Origin: Actinacidiphila yanglinensis
GTDB lineage: Bacteria > Actinomycetota > Actinomycetes > Streptomycetales > Streptomycetaceae
Length of the DNA: 64,000 bases
Reading direction: 5' to 3'
NCBI RefSeq assembly: GCF_900107965.1
Contig: NZ_FNVU01000019.1
Span: 62,001 to 126,000, forward strand
Position 1 is the stretch's first letter. Each line of letters opens with the position of its first letter. A model generated the notes under the pieces. It was not told where the DNA came from, ran no database searches, and saw only the letters and a list, made by a program, of their open reading frames with translations. Positions 8,414 to 17,783 of this stretch are shown piece after piece. The position numbers and the translations under genes were made by a program.

Positions 8414-8725
8414 TCAGGCCGCGTCGGTCAGGCCGTGCACGTGGACGGCGTTCCCGTAGCAGCCCTCGGGTTGCCCGGCGAGTAGCGCGGGCACCCGGGA
8501 GGTCACGGCCACGACCGGCTCGGAGCGGGTCGTCGCATCGTGCGCGTCCTTGCCGCTCCACAGCTGGGTGAGCCAGACCGTGTCCGGTTCGTCCATAGCC
8601 GTGTTGACGGTGTAGCCGAGCAGTCCCCCGCCCGCGACGCACACCCGGAATCCCTCGAGGAGCACGGCGACCAGTTCCTCACCCCGACCCGGCAGCGCGG
8701 TCATCCGTCCGTACACGCTGAACAT
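8414..8725 (-). CDS. Antibiotic biosynthesis monooxygenase (ABM) domain protein
   Basis: 103 residues from ATG 8725 (GGGGGGAAG just upstream). A single dimeric alpha-beta ABM fold: MFSVYGRMTALPGRGEELV, then a central Gly-rich segment and LTQLWSGKDAHDA. Members include quinol monooxygenases such as YgiN and polyketide-tailoring enzymes, and use no cofactor or haem. Substrate cannot be predicted. It stands alone, with no operon partner on its strand. Confidence 0.75.
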   Translation of the reverse strand: MFSVYGRMTALPGRGEELVAVLLEGFRVCVAGGGLLGYTVNTAMDEPDTVWLTQLWSGKDAHDATTRSEPVVAVTSRVPALLAGQPEGCYGNAVHVHGLTDAA

Positions 8726-8890
8726 GTTCTTCCCCCCGTACCCGCGGCCACTTTCGGCCCGGTCCCTGCGCCTGCGGACCCCGTCCACCCGCCCAGCGAC
8801 GGATGCCCGATGGAGCCGAGGCCACGCCCCGCCCCCACCGGGCAGCAACTTACGCGACACCCCCGACGTCCGTCACGCGATCGGGCCCGC

Positions 8891-9205
8891 TCAGGCGTAC
8901 GGCAGCAACGTCGCCGTCCCCAGGTCGAATCCGAACGGCTCGGGGATGTTCAGGCTCTCCCCGAAGTCGGCGTCCTCACGGCGGTGGTACTTCCCCCCCG
9001 TCGGGGCGGCTGAAGAGCGACTGGCGCCTGACCACCAGCAGGTTGCGCTGGTGGATGCCGGAGGCGCCGACCGTCATCACGATGATGTCGCCGGAGAGCT
9101 CGACCTTGAACCCGTCCGGCAGGCTCCTGCGGGCCTCTTCGAGGAGTGCGAAGTCCTGCGGATCGATGGTGCGGCGCCTCCCGCGCGAGCCGACGCGCTC
9201 CCCAT
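8891..9205 (-). pseudogene. Decayed Uma2-family (DUF820) endonuclease-like gene
   Basis: The N-terminal Uma2 part (IDPQDFALLEEARRSLPDGF ... DIIVMTVGASGIHQRNL) and the C-terminal end (GGKYHRREDADFGESL ... LLPYA, stop at 8891-8893) are both readable. The catalytic middle of about 100 residues is missing. The two parts lie in different frames, broken at a run of seven G near 8994-9000. ATG 9205, which has GGAGGGG upstream, is in a third frame from the N-terminal part. Uma2 genes are highly duplicated in Streptomyces, so loss of one is unremarkable. Confidence 0.75.
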
Positions 9206-9307
9206 GTTGAGACGCCCCTCCGCCTCGACACGCCGGACGCGTTGCCGACCCCGGCCGCGCTGGTATAGCTCCTCTCGCCAGGCACCGCGCGACCGAAGAG
9301 GAGAGGG

Positions 9308-10483
9308 ATGAGCCCGAACATGCCCACCGCACCCACGATCCTGAGCGATGTCCCCGGCTCCTTCGCCTGGGGCGTCTTCCACGAGCGGCACCCGAAGCTC
9401 GTCCGGCAGGTGCTCGACGCGCTGCCGTACGGGCCGGCCGAGCGGGCGGCGGTCGAGGAACTCCTCGTCGAGAGCACCGGCGGTGTGCTGCAGCCGCTCG
9501 GCACGAGCGCCCACGACCACCGGCAGTGGCGGGAGTGGGGCGCGGACCTGTTCGGGAAGCCGTGGGACGAGGCGCCGTTCCTGTGGGCCGAGAGCTACTT
9601 CTACCGCCGGCTACTCGAAGCCACCGGCTACTTCCGGCCCGGGGCCTGGCACGGCATCGACCCCTTCGCACCGTTCAAGAACGCCGAACTGGCCGGCCCC
9701 GCGGTCGTAGACGAGCTGGCGGCCCTCGACGACCTGCCGTCCCTGCCGGCCAAGAAGCGGTCCGACGTGCTGCTCGCCTCGGCGCTGTGGGGCAACCGCG
9801 CGGACCTCGCCCTCCGGCTCACCGGCCCGGCCGGGGACGCCCGCCCCGCCCTGCTCGCGGACGACAGCCCGCTCCTGTGGTCCACGCTCGCCGCGTCCGG
9901 TAGTCCGCGGGTCTGTCTCCTCGCGGACAACGCCGGGCGCGAGCTGCTCCCCGACCTCGTCCTGATCGACCACCTCCTCACAGCCGGACAGGCCACCGAG
10001 GTCGCCCTGTACGTCAAACCCGCCCCCTACTACGTGTCGGACGCGACCACCGCCGACGTCCTGGCGACGCTCGACCGCCTCCGCGCCGAAGCGGGCCGGG
10101 AGGCGGGACGGATCGGTGGCAGGCTCTGGCAGGCGATGAACGACGGCACCCTCGCGATCCGCACCCATCCGTTCCTCTGCGCGCCGCTGCCCTTCTCCGA
10201 CCTGCCCGCCGACCTCCGGGCCGAGCTCTCCGGCGCGGCCATGACGATCGTCAAGGGCGACCTCAACTACCGCCGTCTCGTCGGCGACCGCCTCTGGGCG
10301 CCCACCTCACCCTTCGCGGAGCGGGTCGGCCACTTCCCGTCCCCCGTGGCGGCCCTGCGCACGTTGAAGTCGGACGTCATCGTCGGCCTCGACGAACCGG
10401 TGGTCGCCGGGCTGGACGCGACGGAGGAGGAATGGCGCACCAGCGGCACGTACGGTCTCATTCAGGTCCGCACCGGGGCGTAG
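9308..10483 (+). CDS. ARMT1-like damage-control phosphatase domain protein (DUF89)
   Basis: 391 residues from ATG 9308, directly after GAGGAGAGGG. The core has the DUF89/ARMT1 marks: a metal-site Asp-Asn motif in LLADNAGRELLPDL, the helix following it, and the late KGDLNYRRLVGDR motif. Members are Mn or Co dependent phosphatases acting on phosphorylated metabolites such as fructose-1-phosphate; bacterial examples of this length are common in actinobacteria. The exact substrate is unknown. It is monocistronic and ends at a strong hairpin shared with the tRNA gene facing it. Confidence 0.82.
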   Translation: MSPNMPTAPTILSDVPGSFAWGVFHERHPKLVRQVLDALPYGPAERAAVEELLVESTGGVLQPLGTSAHDHRQWREWGADLFGKPWDEAPFLWAESYFYRRLLEATGYFRPGAWHGIDPFAPFKNAELAGPAVVDELAALDDLPSLPAKKRSDVLLASALWGNRADLALRLTGPAGDARPALLADDSPLLWSTLAASGSPRVCLLADNAGRELLPDLVLIDHLLTAGQATEVALYVKPAPYYVSDATTADVLATLDRLRAEAGREAGRIGGRLWQAMNDGTLAIRTHPFLCAPLPFSDLPADLRAELSGAAMTIVKGDLNYRRLVGDRLWAPTSPFAERVGHFPSPVAALRTLKSDVIVGLDEPVVAGLDATEEEWRTSGTYGLIQVRTGA

Positions 10484-10530
10484 CACCGGTTTCGGGACCT
10501 CTGCGCTCCATCGACCCCAGAGGATGCGGA

Positions 10531-10563
10531 AAGGCCAGGTCACGGACTGTGTGACCTGGCCTT
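10531..10563. terminator. Bidirectional terminator between DUF89 gene and tRNA-Thr
   Basis: Perfect 13-bp inverted repeat (AAGGCCAGGTCAC / GTGACCTGGCCTT) with a 7-nt loop. It sits 48 bp after the DUF89 stop and 7 bp past the tRNA 3' end on the other strand, so it can serve both. Confidence 0.85.
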
Positions 10564-10569
10564 GTCGGG

Positions 10570-10643
10570 AGCCCCCTGTCGGGTTCGAACCGACGACCTA
10601 CGCTTTACAAGAGCGTCGCTCTGGCCAACTGAGCTAAGGAGGC
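10570..10643 (-). tRNA. tRNA-Thr (anticodon UGU)
   Basis: A 74-nt cloverleaf reads on the minus strand: acceptor GCCTCCT with AGGGGGC (one G-U pair), D-stem GCTC/GAGC, anticodon stem ACGCT/AGCGT with loop CTTGTAA, and T-arm GTCGG-TTCGAAC-CCGAC. The anticodon TGT reads threonine ACA codons, which are rare in this GC-rich genome. CCA is not encoded. Confidence 0.97.
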
Positions 10644-10845
10644 GTGAGGGTCAGTGTACCGGCGGGGGTGAGCGGGGTGTGCGGAAAATCTTGCCCCTGG
10701 GCCTGGTGACAAGGGGGGAATCGGCAGGTAGCGTCACGGAGAACCCGCTGTCGAGGCGGGCTGCTCGGTTTCGCGGAACACCTCCGGAGCTGCTCCGGAA
10801 GCTTCCTTTACTCGGATCGTCCGGCACGTTCCTGCCGGTGAAGGG

Positions 10846-10857
10846 ACTGTATACAGT
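10846..10857. promoter_or_regulatory. Palindrome touching the msiK start
   Basis: ACTGTATACAGT is a perfect 12-bp palindrome ending one base before the ATG at 10859. It includes a -10-like TATACA. It could be a repressor operator or part of a promoter for a nearly leaderless mRNA. The usual ribosome site is displaced (GAAGGG is 13 bases off). Confidence 0.5.
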
Positions 10858-10858
10858 C

Positions 10859-11980
<1,122 letters not shown>

Positions 11981-12012
11981 CGGCGCGCGCACGGCACCAC
12001 CGAGCGGTAGGC

Positions 12013-12053
12013 CGGCGGGCCGGTACGTCCACCACGGACGTACCGGCCCGCCG
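12013..12053 (+). terminator. msiK terminator
   Basis: Perfect 18-bp inverted repeat (arms 12013-12030 and 12036-12053, loop ACCAC) 32 bp after the msiK stop. The remaining gap to 12304 has no gene and becomes AT-richer from 12178, where the promoter of the next gene is expected. Confidence 0.9.
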
Positions 12054-12304
12054 TCGTATGCGGCCCGCGCGGCAAGGCGCCCGCCGACGTACGACACGAC
12101 GCCCGCCGCCGCACCCGGGACCACGGCGACGACGCCCACGTGCCACCACCCCCGCGAGGCCCCCGCCAACACCCCCACAAAAATCCGCAAATCCGGCCTT
12201 TCGGGTGGGTTCGTCAACACGGTGACTGCGGCTGCCCCGTTTCACCTCGCTCGTCAGAGTGACTAAATGTCGCCAAATCATCACCAGTCGCTACGATCCG
12301 ATGC

Positions 12305-12715
12305 GTGAACCAGGTAGCTCGCCGTCTCGGCAAGACATTCGCGCTCGTTCTTCCGGTCGTCCTCGTGCTCTCGGGGACGCTCGCCGTCACCCGCGTTCCG
12401 TGGGCAGCCTCGTCCTCGGACGGATCGGTGCTCACGGCGGCGTCGACGAAGAAGCAGGCGTCCCTCGCGCCCCAGGAAGCGCTGCGCCAGAAGCTGCTGG
12501 CCGAACTCCAGGAGAAGGACCCGGGCGTCGCCCTGACCGACCTCCAGGTGGCCATGGCCAAGCAGCCCTCCCTCGCCCGTTACTGCGCCTCCATCGCCCG
12601 CTCGCTGGGCCGCGCGGCCGTCGCCAAGTACGACGGCGCCGCCCACCGCGCGCAGGCATGGTCCCGGCCGGTGTGCGACACCGCGTTCGCGACGGGTGTG
12701 GCATCCGTCGGCTGA
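12305..12715 (+). CDS. Small secreted or membrane-anchored protein of unknown function
   Basis: 136 residues from GTG 12305. An N-terminal basic stretch and hydrophobic segment (TFALVLPVVLVLSGTLAVTR) form a signal or anchor. The rest is helical and charged, with two cysteines (YCASIARS and PVCDTAF) that could pair outside the cell. No known domain was recognised. The start has no clear ribosome site; TACGAT lies five bases before the GTG and may be a -10 element for a short-leader mRNA. It precedes the nucleotidyltransferase by 94 bp on the same strand. Confidence 0.65.
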   Translation: MNQVARRLGKTFALVLPVVLVLSGTLAVTRVPWAASSSDGSVLTAASTKKQASLAPQEALRQKLLAELQEKDPGVALTDLQVAMAKQPSLARYCASIARSLGRAAVAKYDGAAHRAQAWSRPVCDTAFATGVASVG

Positions 12716-12796
12716 AGGGACGAGCGGGCGCACTCAGCGCCCGGACGCGCACCGGCGTACGGCCCGCACCGCACGGGCCGTACGCCCCTCGTCGCA

Positions 12797-12802
12797 TAGG
12801 GT
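12797..12802 (+). promoter_or_regulatory. Candidate -10 element for a leaderless mRNA
   Basis: TAGGGT ends seven bases before the ATG at 12810, the distance expected when transcription begins at or next to the start codon. No good ribosome site precedes that ATG. A -35 element is not obvious. Confidence 0.4.
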
Positions 12803-12809
12803 GCGCTGC

Positions 12810-13649
12810 ATGACGCGCGCCGACCGACGACCCCAGCACGACACCGCCTCGCCCGCCTCCGCCCCGCCCGCCTCGCCCGCCTCCTCGCGTGCGGCGGCCC
12901 CGCGCCCCGTCGCCCAGGACGCGAGCGGCGGGGCGCCCACCCCGGTCACCCAGGCGGTCCTCCTCGCCGGCGGCCAGGGTTCGCGGCTGCGGCCGTACAC
13001 CGACGACCGGCCCAAGCCGATGGTGGAGATCCCCGGCACCGGCACGCCGATCATCGGCCACCAACTGGCCTGGCTGGCCGCCGAAGGCGTCACCGACGCG
13101 GTGATCTCCTGCGGCCATCTCGCCGAAGTGCTCCAGGAGTGGCTGGACGTGACGCCGCTCCCTCTCAGCGTCACCGCCGTCATCGAGCACGAACCGCTGG
13201 GCCGCGGCGGCGGCCTGAAGTTCGCGGCCGGCTCGCTGCCCCGCCCCGACGAGCCCTGGTACGCCACCAACGGCGACATCTGGACCCGCTTCCCGCTGCG
13301 CGAGATGGCCGAGTTCCACCACGAGCGCGACGCCGTCGCGACGCTCGCGCTGGCCCGCCCGCGCATCCCCTGGGGCGCCGTGGAGACCAACGAGTTCGGG
13401 CAGGTACTGGACTTCATCGAGTCGCCGCCCTCGCCGTACCTCATCAACGCCGGCGTGTACGTCTTCGCCCCCGAGTTCACCGCGATGCTGCCCGACCTCG
13501 GCGACCACGAGCGGACCACCTTCCCGCGGCTGGCCCGCGAACGCCGGCTCGCCGGGTTCCCGATCCCGCACGGCGCGTACTGGCGGGCCATCGACACGGC
13601 GAAGGACCTCAACGAGGCGGCCAAGGAACTGGGCGCGCAGGAGAAGTAG
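12810..13649 (+). CDS. NDP-sugar nucleotidyltransferase
   Basis: 279 residues from ATG 12810. After about 45 disordered Ala/Pro residues the catalytic domain starts with the signature LLAGGQGSRLRPYTDDRPKP, which binds NTP and activates sugar-1-phosphate. Later marks are GRGGGLKFA, NGDIW and NAGVYVF, typical of GDP-mannose or glucose-1-phosphate transferases. There is no C-terminal left-handed helix, so it is the short form. The NTP and sugar used cannot be assigned. A strong convergent terminator follows. Confidence 0.88.
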   Translation: MTRADRRPQHDTASPASAPPASPASSRAAAPRPVAQDASGGAPTPVTQAVLLAGGQGSRLRPYTDDRPKPMVEIPGTGTPIIGHQLAWLAAEGVTDAVISCGHLAEVLQEWLDVTPLPLSVTAVIEHEPLGRGGGLKFAAGSLPRPDEPWYATNGDIWTRFPLREMAEFHHERDAVATLALARPRIPWGAVETNEFGQVLDFIESPPSPYLINAGVYVFAPEFTAMLPDLGDHERTTFPRLARERRLAGFPIPHGAYWRAIDTAKDLNEAAKELGAQEK

Positions 13650-13785
13650 CGGGCACCCGACCGCGCGACGGCCGAACCCACGGCACCCAAGTCCCGCGCC
13701 GGCCCATCCCGCTCAGCCCGACTCCGCGCCGCCGCCTCGCCCCGCTGCCCAACTCCGTTGCCCGGCCCACCCATGCGCATCAACG

Positions 13786-13821
13786 CGACGGGGCGCCCCC
13801 TCCAAAGGGGGCGCCCCGTCG
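13786..13821. terminator. Convergent terminator
   Basis: Perfect 16-bp stem (13786-13801 with 13806-13821) and CCAA loop between the nucleotidyltransferase and the DoxX gene, which point at each other. Confidence 0.9.
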
Positions 13822-13851
13822 AACAGTCGGGCCGGGCAGGCCGTCAGGCGG

Positions 13852-15483
13852 TCAGGCCGTGTTCTGTGGGCCCGCCGAAGGCCCCTCGTGGTTCGCCAGG
13901 CCCAACAGCGGCCCGCTGCCCAGCAGTCCGCCGATCGCCCCCTGCGAGGGCTTCGTGGCCGGCGGCGCGGACGGCGGCGGGGCCTGGGTCTCGGCGGGCG
14001 GCGGCGCCTGCGTCACCGGGGAGCCCCCACTGCTGCCGCCGGAGGAACCCTCGGACTCGGACCCGGTGGAGCCGCCGCCGGTGCCGATGGTGGTGTGGGT
14101 GCTGTGCGGCGTGCTGCCGCCGCCGCTCGGAGTCTGCGAAGCACTGGGCGTGGAGCCGGACTTCGCGCCCTTGGTGCCGTTCTTCCCGCTGCCGGCGGAA
14201 GCCGCCGAACGCGTCGGGTCGGCGGTGGCACCCGTGGTCGCGCCGGAGCTGTCGCCGCCGGAGACCTCGGGCAGCGGGGACCCGGGCAGGTTGTTCACGG
14301 GCGTGCCGCCGGGCCCCGCGTGGCCGTGCTCGGTGGTGCTGGCGCGGACCGCGGCGCCGAGCACCGAACCGACCAGCAGCGTCAGGCCGATGGTGACCGT
14401 GGCGAGGACCGCGCCTCTGCGCAGCACGCGGCGGCGCAGGTCCCACAGGGTGACGCGGGGGCCGAGCCGCCGCCAGGCGTCGCCCGCGAGGTGGCCGTCG
14501 ATCGAGTACACCGGAGCACCGGCGATCACCAGCGGGCTCCAGGCGGCGAGGTAGATGAAGTCGGGGGCGTCGTACACCGGGACGGTCCGCCAGCTCACGG
14601 TGACCAGCAGGGCGATCGACAGGATGGCGCCGAAGAACGCGGCGACCCGCTGCCACAGTCCGAACACGGTGAGCACGCCCACCACGACCTGGAGGAAGGC
14701 GATGGACAGGCCCGCGCCCACCGGGTGGTTGAGCGCCGCGTCGCGCAACGGCTCCGCCGCGGCCCACGGGTGCAGCGACGAGAGCCACTTGACCATCGAG
14801 CCGCGGCTGCCGCCGTCGAAGTAGACCCGGTCGCACAGCTTGCCCATGCCCGCGTAGATCGACACGAAGCCGAGGAAGACCCGCAGCGGCAGCAGCACGA
14901 TGCCGAGGTTCATCCGGCGGTGCGGGTAGTAGGCGTGCTTGACGGAGTCGCGGCGCCCGCGCGGGCGGTGCGCGCCGTCACGCCCGTCGCCGTCCCGGTC
15001 ACCGGCATCGGGCCCGTTCCCGTAGCCGTCGTCGTACCCGTCGTCCTCGTCGTCGCTGTAACCGCGACCGCTGGTGCCGATCAACGGGGTGTCGTACGGC
15101 GCCCGCTGGCCGACCACCGTGGGGACGGCGGGTGGCAGAACGGACGTCTCGTCGATCCGCGGCAGTACCTGCGTCGCGGCACCCGCACTCCCCGAAACGG
15201 CGGCCGCGGCGTCGACCTGCCTGCGCACCGCCTGCGTCAACTCGGGCGAGGTGTGGCCCGACCACACCACCGGCCGGCCGCGCCGGACGGCCGGCATCCG
15301 TACCGTCTCATCGACGCCGAGGGCGCGGGAGGAGGCCGGGCCGAGCTGCACGCGGAAGCTCGCGTGGTTGACGATGACCTGGGCGGGATCGCTCGGCACC
15401 CGTGCCATGGTCAGCACGCGCTCGTCGAACCCGGGTGCTCCTCCCCCCGTCGAAGTGCGGGGTGTTCTGGTGTCCACGCTCAT
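13852..15483 (-). CDS. DoxX-family membrane protein with long flanking disordered regions
   Basis: 543 residues from ATG 15483. A cytoplasmic N-terminal region of about 190 residues, acidic then basic, leads to four membrane helices (about 195-345) that form the DoxX unit (LRVFLGFVSIYAGMGKL; VGVLTVFGLWQRVAAFFG). A fifth helix (TVTIGLTLLVGSVLGAAV) lies near 370. The last 160 residues are Ser/Gly/Thr/Pro-rich. DoxX proteins are linked to redox balance or quinone-type chemistry in membranes, but the role here is unknown. It is monocistronic and divergent from the sulfotransferase. Confidence 0.82.
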   Translation of the reverse strand: MSVDTRTPRTSTGGGAPGFDERVLTMARVPSDPAQVIVNHASFRVQLGPASSRALGVDETVRMPAVRRGRPVVWSGHTSPELTQAVRRQVDAAAAVSGSAGAATQVLPRIDETSVLPPAVPTVVGQRAPYDTPLIGTSGRGYSDDEDDGYDDGYGNGPDAGDRDGDGRDGAHRPRGRRDSVKHAYYPHRRMNLGIVLLPLRVFLGFVSIYAGMGKLCDRVYFDGGSRGSMVKWLSSLHPWAAAEPLRDAALNHPVGAGLSIAFLQVVVGVLTVFGLWQRVAAFFGAILSIALLVTVSWRTVPVYDAPDFIYLAAWSPLVIAGAPVYSIDGHLAGDAWRRLGPRVTLWDLRRRVLRRGAVLATVTIGLTLLVGSVLGAAVRASTTEHGHAGPGGTPVNNLPGSPLPEVSGGDSSGATTGATADPTRSAASAGSGKNGTKGAKSGSTPSASQTPSGGGSTPHSTHTTIGTGGGSTGSESEGSSGGSSGGSPVTQAPPPAETQAPPPSAPPATKPSQGAIGGLLGSGPLLGLANHEGPSAGPQNTA

Positions 15484-15740
15484 CTAACCGAGTGACGGAC
15501 GTTTAGGACACTGCCTGACGGTCCCCCGTCAGGACGCTGGGTGTCCGAGCGGTCACGCAGGCGGCGCCGGCGGGAACGCCGACCCCGGACGGGAAAACGA
15601 CCCGCCGCGTTCCCTCCTTCACAGGATTCCGGCGAATCTCACGGAAATCTCATCCGTCTACCATGGCGTCACCAAGACGACACCAAGAAAGGCCCACCAG
15701 GATGCGGTGGCAAGCCAAGTCCCGGTCCAGGAGCGGTGCG

Positions 15741-16565
15741 ATGATCCTGCACGACCCCCGAGTACGCCGGCTCGCCCGGCGTGTCCGCCTCAAGGCCCGG
15801 CGGGTGATCACCGCGCCACCGCCGGTCCTCGGCCCCGAGGCCACCCGCCTGGTGCAGGACCCGGTGTTCGTCATCTCCTCGATCCGCTCGGGCTCCACGC
15901 TGCTGCGGGTGCTGCTCAACACCCACCCCGACATCCGCGCCCCGCACGAGATGCACCTGCGCACGCTCAAGCTCAGCTACGGCGAGTCCTACACCGAGCG
16001 GGCGATGGAGCTGCTCGACCTGGACCACCGGGAGTTGGAGCATCTGCTGTGGGACCGGGTGCTCCACCGCGAGCTGGTGCGCAGCGAGAAGAAGGTGATC
16101 GTCGACAAGACCCCGGGCAACGCCGACCAGTGGCAGCGGCTGCACGAGGCGTGGCCCCGGGGCCGGTTCATCTTCCTGCTGCGCCACCCCGCCTCGGTGG
16201 TCGCCTCCCAGATGGACTCCCGCCCCGACAAGGGCATGGACTGGACGGTGCGCCACATCCGGCGCTACGTCGAGCAGGTCGACGCCGCCCGCAGCACGCT
16301 CGACGGCCTCACCGTGCGCTACGAGGACCTGACCGCCGACCCCGAGGCGGAGTGTCGCCGGCTCTGCGCCTTCCTGGGCGTCGAGTTCACCCCGAAAATG
16401 CTGCGGTACGGGCGCCAGGACCACGGCCCGTTCCAGGTCCGGATGGGCGACTGGAGCGACAAGATCAAGTCCGGCAAGGTCCAGGTGGCACGCGCGATGC
16501 CGAGCCCCGAGGAGGTCCCGGAGCCGCTGCGCGCGATCACCCGGAAGTGGGAGTACCCCTGTTAG
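15741..16565 (+). CDS. PAPS-dependent sulfotransferase family protein
   Basis: 274 residues from ATG 15741, chosen because AGGAG lies eight bases upstream; in-frame ATGs at 15663 and 15702 are alternatives and add only basic residues. The phosphosulfate loop is SIRSGSTLLRVLLNTHP and the 3'-phosphate-binding segment is FIFLLRHPASVVAS, both in expected order. These enzymes move sulfate from PAPS to an alcohol on a sugar, lipid or peptide. No partner gene identifies the acceptor. It is followed by a hairpin and convergent rlmB. Confidence 0.85.
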   Translation: MILHDPRVRRLARRVRLKARRVITAPPPVLGPEATRLVQDPVFVISSIRSGSTLLRVLLNTHPDIRAPHEMHLRTLKLSYGESYTERAMELLDLDHRELEHLLWDRVLHRELVRSEKKVIVDKTPGNADQWQRLHEAWPRGRFIFLLRHPASVVASQMDSRPDKGMDWTVRHIRRYVEQVDAARSTLDGLTVRYEDLTADPEAECRRLCAFLGVEFTPKMLRYGRQDHGPFQVRMGDWSDKIKSGKVQVARAMPSPEEVPEPLRAITRKWEYPC

Positions 16566-16592
16566 GGGTGTCCGCAACGTCCCGCAGGCGGC

Positions 16593-16615
16593 GGGCCGGC
16601 CCTCGCGGCCGGCCC
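16593..16615. terminator. Hairpin after the sulfotransferase gene
   Basis: Perfect 9-bp stem GGGCCGGCC / GGCCGGCCC with a 5-nt loop, 28 bp past the stop codon at 16565; rlmB converges from the other side. Confidence 0.65.
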
Positions 16616-16618
16616 CGC

Positions 16619-16689
16619 CCCGCGCTCACCCGAAACCCGCGCTCAGCCCGTGCTCACCCGAAGCCCGTGCTCACCCGAAGCCGTGCTCG
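16619..16689. repeat. 17-bp tandem repeat between convergent genes
   Basis: Units CCCGCGCTCACCCGAAA (16619), a partial copy at 16636, CCCGTGCTCACCCGAAG at 16647 and again at 16664, then a truncated copy. The two central copies are identical. It lies just past the rlmB stop. Confidence 0.8.
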
Positions 16690-16703
16690 AACGCCGAACC
16701 CGC

Positions 16704-17660
16704 TCAGGCGCGGCGGCGCGACGCCTCGTACAGCACCACGCCCGCCGCGACGCCCGCGTTGAGCGACTCCGCGCCGCCCGGCATGGGAATCCGCACCCGC
16801 ACGTCGCAGGTCTCGCCGACCAGCCGGGACAGGCCCTTGCCCTCGCTGCCGGCCACCACGACCACCGGGCCGCCCAGCAGTTCCAGCTCGTGGAGCTCCA
16901 TCTCCCCATCGGCGGCCAGCCCGACGACCGTCAGCCCGGCCTTCTGGTAGGCCTCCAGCGTGCGGGTGAGGTTCGTCGCGCGGGCCACCGGGACCCGGGC
17001 GGCGGTGCCCGCGGAGGTCTTCCACGCGCCCGCGGTCATGCCCGCCGCGCGCCGCTCGGGCACCACAACGCCGTGCCCGCCGAAGGCGGCGACCGAGCGC
17101 ACCACGGCGCCCAGGTTGCGCGGGTCGGTGACGCCGTCGAGCGCCACGATCAGCGGGTCCTCCCCGCGCTCGGCCGCGGCGGCGGCCAGGTCGTCGGGGT
17201 GGGCGTACTCGTAGGGCGGGATCTGGAGCACCAGGCCCTGGTGGTTCAGGCCCGCGGTGATCCGGTCGAGTTCCGGCCGGGGCGCCTCCAGCAGCGGCAC
17301 GCCGCGGTCGGTGGCGAGCTTCACCGCCTCGCGCACCCGGTCGTCGTTCTCGATGTACTGCTGGATGTAGACGGCCGTGGCGGGGATGTCGGCGCGCAGC
17401 GCCTCGACCACCGGATTGCGGCCGACCACCATCTCCGCGGTCGACTTGGCCCCGCGGCCCGAGGGACGGCGGGACTGCCCCGACACGGCCCGGCGGGCCT
17501 GGGCGCCGGCGACCCGGTTCTTCTTGTGGCCCTTGCGCGCCTCGGCCGGCGGCGTCGGGCCCTTGCCCTCAAGGCCCTTGCGGCGCTGGCCGCCGCTGCC
17601 GACCGTGGCGCCCTTCTTGTTGGACGTACGGCGGTTCTTGCGCTGGCTGTTGCCGGCCAT
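16704..17660 (-). CDS. rlmB: 23S rRNA (guanosine-2'-O)-methyltransferase RlmB
   Basis: 318 residues from ATG 17660. A basic N-terminal tail of about 75 residues precedes the substrate-binding domain (VVGRNPVVEALRA) and a SPOUT knot domain with the three family motifs: DGVTDPRNLGAVVRSV, VAGSEGKGLSRL and IPMPGGAESLNAGVAAGV. RlmB methylates G2251 in the peptidyl-transferase loop of 23S rRNA using SAM. It sits just downstream of cysS on the same strand, an order conserved in actinobacteria. Confidence 0.95.
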   Translation of the reverse strand: MAGNSQRKNRRTSNKKGATVGSGGQRRKGLEGKGPTPPAEARKGHKKNRVAGAQARRAVSGQSRRPSGRGAKSTAEMVVGRNPVVEALRADIPATAVYIQQYIENDDRVREAVKLATDRGVPLLEAPRPELDRITAGLNHQGLVLQIPPYEYAHPDDLAAAAAERGEDPLIVALDGVTDPRNLGAVVRSVAAFGGHGVVVPERRAAGMTAGAWKTSAGTAARVPVARATNLTRTLEAYQKAGLTVVGLAADGEMELHELELLGGPVVVVAGSEGKGLSRLVGETCDVRVRIPMPGGAESLNAGVAAGVVLYEASRRRA

Positions 17661-17783
17661 GGGGCACTCTCACTTCTTCGGTCAAACGCTGCAAAGATCT
17701 TTGGGCCCCCGTGGGCCGGTCCCCCGGAGCCGCCGCGTGTGCGGCCGCCTCGGGAGCCCGGCTTCGGCAGCCGGTCCGGAGGG

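Noticed and set aside
10562..10858. N-terminal extension of MsiK
   Set aside because: It runs through the tRNA gene and has no homology to ABC ATPases; the protein aligns from ATG 10859.
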